Source: Lentibacillus salicampi (GTDB lineage: Bacteria > Bacillota > Bacilli > Bacillales > Amphibacillaceae). Taken from it: DNA of 64,000 bases. The stretch's first letter is position 1. Every line of letters starts with the position of its first letter. The notes beneath the pieces are model-generated. The model did not search any database. It saw only the letters and a list, made by a program, of their open reading frames with translations, and was not told where the DNA came from. The position numbers and the translations under genes are program-made. Shown here in pieces: positions 61,338-64,000 of this stretch. The stretch spans positions 58,841 to 122,840 of the forward strand of contig NZ_SRHY01000006.1 of assembly GCF_004565465.1 (NCBI RefSeq). Direction: 5' to 3'.

Positions 61338-62957
61338 ATGATGCAAACACCACTCACCATTGGCTCAATGCTGGAACACGCCGAAAAGTTTTTCGCTAAA
61401 AAAGAAGTGATTTCGCAGACGCACGATAAGCTGCACCGCCTAACATACGCTGAAATCGGAGAGCGTACGCGACGTTTGATGAGCGCTCTGGGGCAGATTG
61501 GGGTGCAAAAAGGTGATCGTGTTGGCACGCTGGCTTGGAACCACCATCGTCATCTTGAGATTTATTTTGCCGCACCAGGTATGGGAGCTGTGCTGCATAC
61601 AATTAATATCCGATTGACACCCGAACATATCATTTATATTATTAACCACGCCGAAGATCAGGTCTTGTTGATCGACGAAGATATTCTTCCATTGATTGAA
61701 AAAGTGCGGGACAAACTTCAAACCGTTAAAGCCTTTGTTGTCATGACCGATCAAGATGAGCTCCCTGCATCACCCCTAACACCGCTCTACTCGTATGAAA
61801 AATTGCTGCAGTCAGGAGATCCCGAACAACCTTTTGAATCAGATATTGACGAAAATGACCCTGCCGGCATGTGCTACACGTCCGCGACGACTGGTAAGCC
61901 CAAGGGTGTTGTCTATTCCCACCGAGGTATCGTGCTCCATAGTTATGCACTTGGGCTTGCGGACACTGCTGCGATATCCGAGTCAGATGTGTCGATGCCT
62001 GTAGTTCCTCAATTTCATGTAAATGCCTGGGGGACACCGTTTGCCTGCACTTGGTTTGGGTCAACCCAAGTGATGCCTGGACCACGTTTTACACCCAAAC
62101 GGCTCGCCGAATTCATTGACAGGTTTAAAGTCACGATTACGGCAGGTGTCCCGACGATCTGGCTTGGCGTACTGCGTGAACTGGAGCAGGGTGACTATGA
62201 TACATCAAGTTTGCGTGCTGTTCTTTGTGGCGGATCAGCTGCACCAAAAGGATTAATCAAGGCATTTGAACAAAAACTGGGCGTTCCGTTTGCACATGCG
62301 TACGGCGCAACCGAAACAACCCCGCTTGTGACCTATTCACGACTGAAAAGCTACCAGCAGGATTTGAGCGAAGAAGACCGATTAAAAGAACGCGCCAAAC
62401 AGGGAGCGCTTGTACCGGGACTTGAAATGAAAGTAGTGGGCGCCGACGGTGAAGCAGCCTGGAACGGCGAAGAAATGGGCGAGCTGCTTTTGCGCGGACC
62501 ATGGATTGCCAGTGAATATTACGAGGATGATCGCACGGCGAATGTCTTTCATGATGGCTGGTTCCATACCGGTGATGTGGTGACCGTTGATGAGGAAGGC
62601 AACATCCAAATCGTCGACCGTACCAGCGACCTGATCAAAAGCGGCGGCGAGTGGATATCGTCAGTCGAAATTGAAAACGCCCTCATGGCACATGAAGCCG
62701 TCTTTGAGGCGAGTGTTGTGGCAATTCCCGATGCCGAGTGGCAGGAACGCCCAATCGCCTGTGTTGTCCTGCGCGAAGGTTATGCTGATAAAGTTGGAAA
62801 AGAGAAGTTGCTTGACTTCATCCGGCCACAGTTTGCCAAATGGTGGCTTCCCGATGATGTACTGTTCTTCGATGACATTCCGAAAACATCCGTCGGCAAA
62901 TTTTTGAAGCGTGAGTTGCGCAAACAGGTGAAGGCGCATTACAAGGTTCAGAAATAA
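61338..62957 (+). CDS. Long- or medium-chain acyl-CoA synthetase
   Basis: A 539-residue AMP-forming ligase. I start at the ATG (61338), which follows AAAGGGGATGA; an ATG nine nt earlier lies in this site. The P-loop is YTSATTGKPKGVVYSHRG, with alanine where most relatives have glycine (YTSGTTG). A5 AYGATETTPL, A7 FHTGDVV and A8 IVDRTSDLIKSGGEWIS blocks are normal, and the catalytic lysine is in PKTSVGKFLKRELRK. It activates fatty acids to acyl-CoA. Chain length is undetermined. Confidence 0.92.
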   Translation: MMQTPLTIGSMLEHAEKFFAKKEVISQTHDKLHRLTYAEIGERTRRLMSALGQIGVQKGDRVGTLAWNHHRHLEIYFAAPGMGAVLHTINIRLTPEHIIYIINHAEDQVLLIDEDILPLIEKVRDKLQTVKAFVVMTDQDELPASPLTPLYSYEKLLQSGDPEQPFESDIDENDPAGMCYTSATTGKPKGVVYSHRGIVLHSYALGLADTAAISESDVSMPVVPQFHVNAWGTPFACTWFGSTQVMPGPRFTPKRLAEFIDRFKVTITAGVPTIWLGVLRELEQGDYDTSSLRAVLCGGSAAPKGLIKAFEQKLGVPFAHAYGATETTPLVTYSRLKSYQQDLSEEDRLKERAKQGALVPGLEMKVVGADGEAAWNGEEMGELLLRGPWIASEYYEDDRTANVFHDGWFHTGDVVTVDEEGNIQIVDRTSDLIKSGGEWISSVEIENALMAHEAVFEASVVAIPDAEWQERPIACVVLREGYADKVGKEKLLDFIRPQFAKWWLPDDVLFFDDIPKTSVGKFLKRELRKQVKAHYKVQK

Positions 62958-62965
62958 CAATGCGG

Positions 62966-62995
62966 AGAAATCGGCTTTAGGCCGGTTTCTTTTTA
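62966..62995 (+). terminator. Terminator after the acyl-CoA synthetase
   Basis: AGAAATCGGC (62966-62975) and GCCGGTTTCT (62981-62990) pair with one G-U, followed by TTTTTA. Confidence 0.85.
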
Positions 62996-63085
62996 TTTTG
63001 AGGTCAAGTCACGAATGCGCGTTGGACCAATCTGTTTTATTGGAAGGATTTAATAACTCTGTAATATCAATAGTAGGCGCATTTT

Positions 63086-63477
63086 TTATTCCGCGAAAGC
63101 GCCCTTTAACGGAAGACTGTATGTCATACTTTTGACTAACTTTAATAAAAAGCCCCTTTCCATAGGGGCAATTCTGCAAACTTGTTTCCTTTTCTTCCAA
63201 TAAACATTTTCTCTCTTATGTTTAATACCATCAATCCAAACAACGGCTTCTTCTTCATTAATTTCAAATATTAACATAACTTGATATAAACCAAGTCTTA
63301 CCCGGTAGCCTTTTAAAATCCCATTGGTATTTGTTTTGCAGTCAAAATGGGCATATACGATAAACGTTCAAAAGTATCCAGATAAATGCGTTCTTTAACT
63401 TCTGGTGGATATGCAAGTATATTACTTAATTCATCAAGGGCAGTTTGTGACCAATAAACGTTATAAGTTTTGTTCAC
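63086..63477 (-). pseudogene. RelE/ParE-type toxin, frameshifted
   Basis: From a GTG at 63477 (RBS AGGGAG) the frame reads MNKTYNVYWSQTALDELSNI and continues to PMGF, then stops (TAA at 63313). The next frame continues KGYRVRLGLYQVMLIFEINE and HKRENVYWKK, the end of a RelE/ParE fold. The pieces join at GGATTTTAAAAGG, and one extra T would restore PMGFLKGYRV. So a one-base loss in a T-run inactivated the gene. It overlaps the end of the antitoxin gene by 17 nt, as in an operon. A terminator at 63145-63169 marks the likely original end. Confidence 0.8.
63145..63169 (-). terminator. Terminator of the toxin-antitoxin unit
   Basis: GCCCCT (63152-63157) and AGGGGC (63164-63169) form a 6-bp GC stem, followed by TTTTTATT on the minus strand. 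Confidence 0.75.
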
Positions 63478-63739
63478 TTTCAAACTCCCTAATTTTGTTC
63501 TGAAGATATTTTAGTCCCTGTTCTTGATTGTAAATACGTCCATTTGTACGATCTCCTTGACTTTTCTGTACTTGACGAATGAGTTCCTTATCCCTAGTTA
63601 ATAGGTCTAAGTCAAATTGGTCAATGGCTTCTCTTTCCCGTTTCATATTTAGATAACCGATAAAATCATATACTTCAGCTGCGTCTTCTTCGTGAATAAA
63701 GTCAATTAACTGTTTTATCTCTTCACGGTTAACACTCAC
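63461..63739 (-). CDS. Antitoxin-like protein upstream of the RelE/ParE toxin
   Basis: A 92-residue acidic protein. I prefer the GTG at 63739 (AAGGCGGTG spaced 6 nt) over an earlier GTG. It shows a short N-terminal helix (EIKQLIDFIHEEDAAEVYDF), a charged middle and a coiled-coil C-terminus (LKYLQNKIREFESEQNL). Antitoxins in such pairs use the N-terminus for DNA binding and the C-terminus to wrap the toxin. I cannot assign a named family. It appears intact while the toxin is frameshifted. Confidence 0.65.
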   Translation of the reverse strand: MSVNREEIKQLIDFIHEEDAAEVYDFIGYLNMKREREAIDQFDLDLLTRDKELIRQVQKSQGDRTNGRIYNQEQGLKYLQNKIREFESEQNL

Positions 63740-63904
63740 TTCTAACACCGCCTTGTATTTACTACCACCATTATACCATTGAATGCATCATTTACATAAC
63801 TCATACCTTATGTCAAAATATCGTTTCCCTCTGATTAGTTGTTTATCATTGTTCAACTCTTGTTAGCAATAGATAAGCCTTTGAAGTTATCTCCAGCTTT
63901 TCCT

Positions 63905-64000
63905 CCAGGTAGAAGGGCCACCCAATTGGTGGCCTCAACCCCCACAGAACCCGGCGTGCAGATTTCCCGCACCGGGCTCTTCAGAAATGGTTTCACAGCC
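63905..64000 (-). mobile_element. Group II intron 3' end (domains V and VI)
   Basis: On the minus strand, 63979-63947 reads as domain V: GAGCCCGGTGCGGG, a GAAA tetraloop, then TGCACGCCGGGTTC. It has the AGC catalytic triad near its 5' side and pairs over 8 bp at its base. The domain VI hairpin follows (GAGGCCACC / GGGTGGCC, 63936-63910) and the intron should end near 63905 with CTACC. The rest, with any reverse transcriptase gene, lies beyond the right edge. Confidence 0.75.

Noticed and set aside
63313..63327. Programmed -1 frameshift in the toxin gene
   Set aside because: The site GGATTTTAAAAGG would need the Phe tRNA to slip onto ATT; it does not fit a slippery heptamer and there is no downstream stimulator, so a plain mutation is simpler.
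1..64000. tRNA, rRNA genes and a replication origin
   Set aside because: No cloverleaf with conserved T-loop GGTTCAAATC, no rRNA segments and no DnaA-box cluster were seen.

Overview
The window looks like a chromosomal segment of a low-to-mid-GC, spore-forming-type Firmicute of the family Bacillaceae. The evidence is a set of Bacillus-type genes (pgcA, ypmR/ypmS, a YocH-like 3D protein, YkpA, kbl/tdh, DUF1450, DUF1002), strong AGGAGG-type ribosome binding sites, and Firmicute riboswitches (S-box and yybP-ykoY). The very acidic lipoproteins and secreted proteins suggest a halotolerant genus such as Lentibacillus, Virgibacillus or Oceanobacillus. That placement is inference.

Layout. 0-3.3 kb: a truncated MFS transporter, an OsmC protein, then an AT-rich patch with a secreted protein of unknown function, two small membrane proteins and a palindromic repeat. 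3.4-13.7 kb: DUF488, a TerC protein behind a manganese (yybP-ykoY) riboswitch, pgcA, an AI-2E family permease, a GNAT acetyltransferase, a Na+/H+ antiporter and recQ. 13.7-16.1 kb: a three-gene XRE regulator / ImmA-IrrE metallopeptidase / PIN-like nuclease operon with a perfect operator palindrome; this resembles a toxin or stress-response module. 16.1-24 kb: aminopeptidase, HxlR regulator, hutH behind a short His-containing leader peptide and an overlapping terminator, thioesterase, cardiolipin synthase, a 3 x 52-bp tandem repeat, and methionine gamma-lyase with a cre-like site. 24-35.9 kb: rarD, an SAM-I riboswitch controlling an O-acetylhomoserine sulfhydrylase fused to a CoA-binding-like domain, ypmR-ypmS, a WYL regulator, an ABC-F ATPase, the threonine-degradation pair tdh-kbl, and a LysM-3D protein.

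36-55 kb is dominated by three complete peptide ABC transporters in tandem, all on the minus strand: one in the order D-F-B-C-A, followed upstream by two in the order A-B-C-D-F. The two ABCDF operons have near-identical promoters and a stem-loop between oppA and oppB, so they are probably ancient duplicates. Together with the M29 aminopeptidase, hutH, methionine gamma-lyase and tdh-kbl they suggest a cell that feeds on peptides and amino acids. 55-64 kb holds a DUF1002 protein, an MFS transporter with an odd start, a DUF1450 protein, an internally deleted iron alcohol dehydrogenase pseudogene, ridA, a lysozyme-like protein, a MATE exporter and an acyl-CoA synthetase. The right edge has a toxin-antitoxin pair whose toxin is frameshifted, and the 3' end (domains V and VI) of a group II intron. 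No tRNA, rRNA or CRISPR array was seen.
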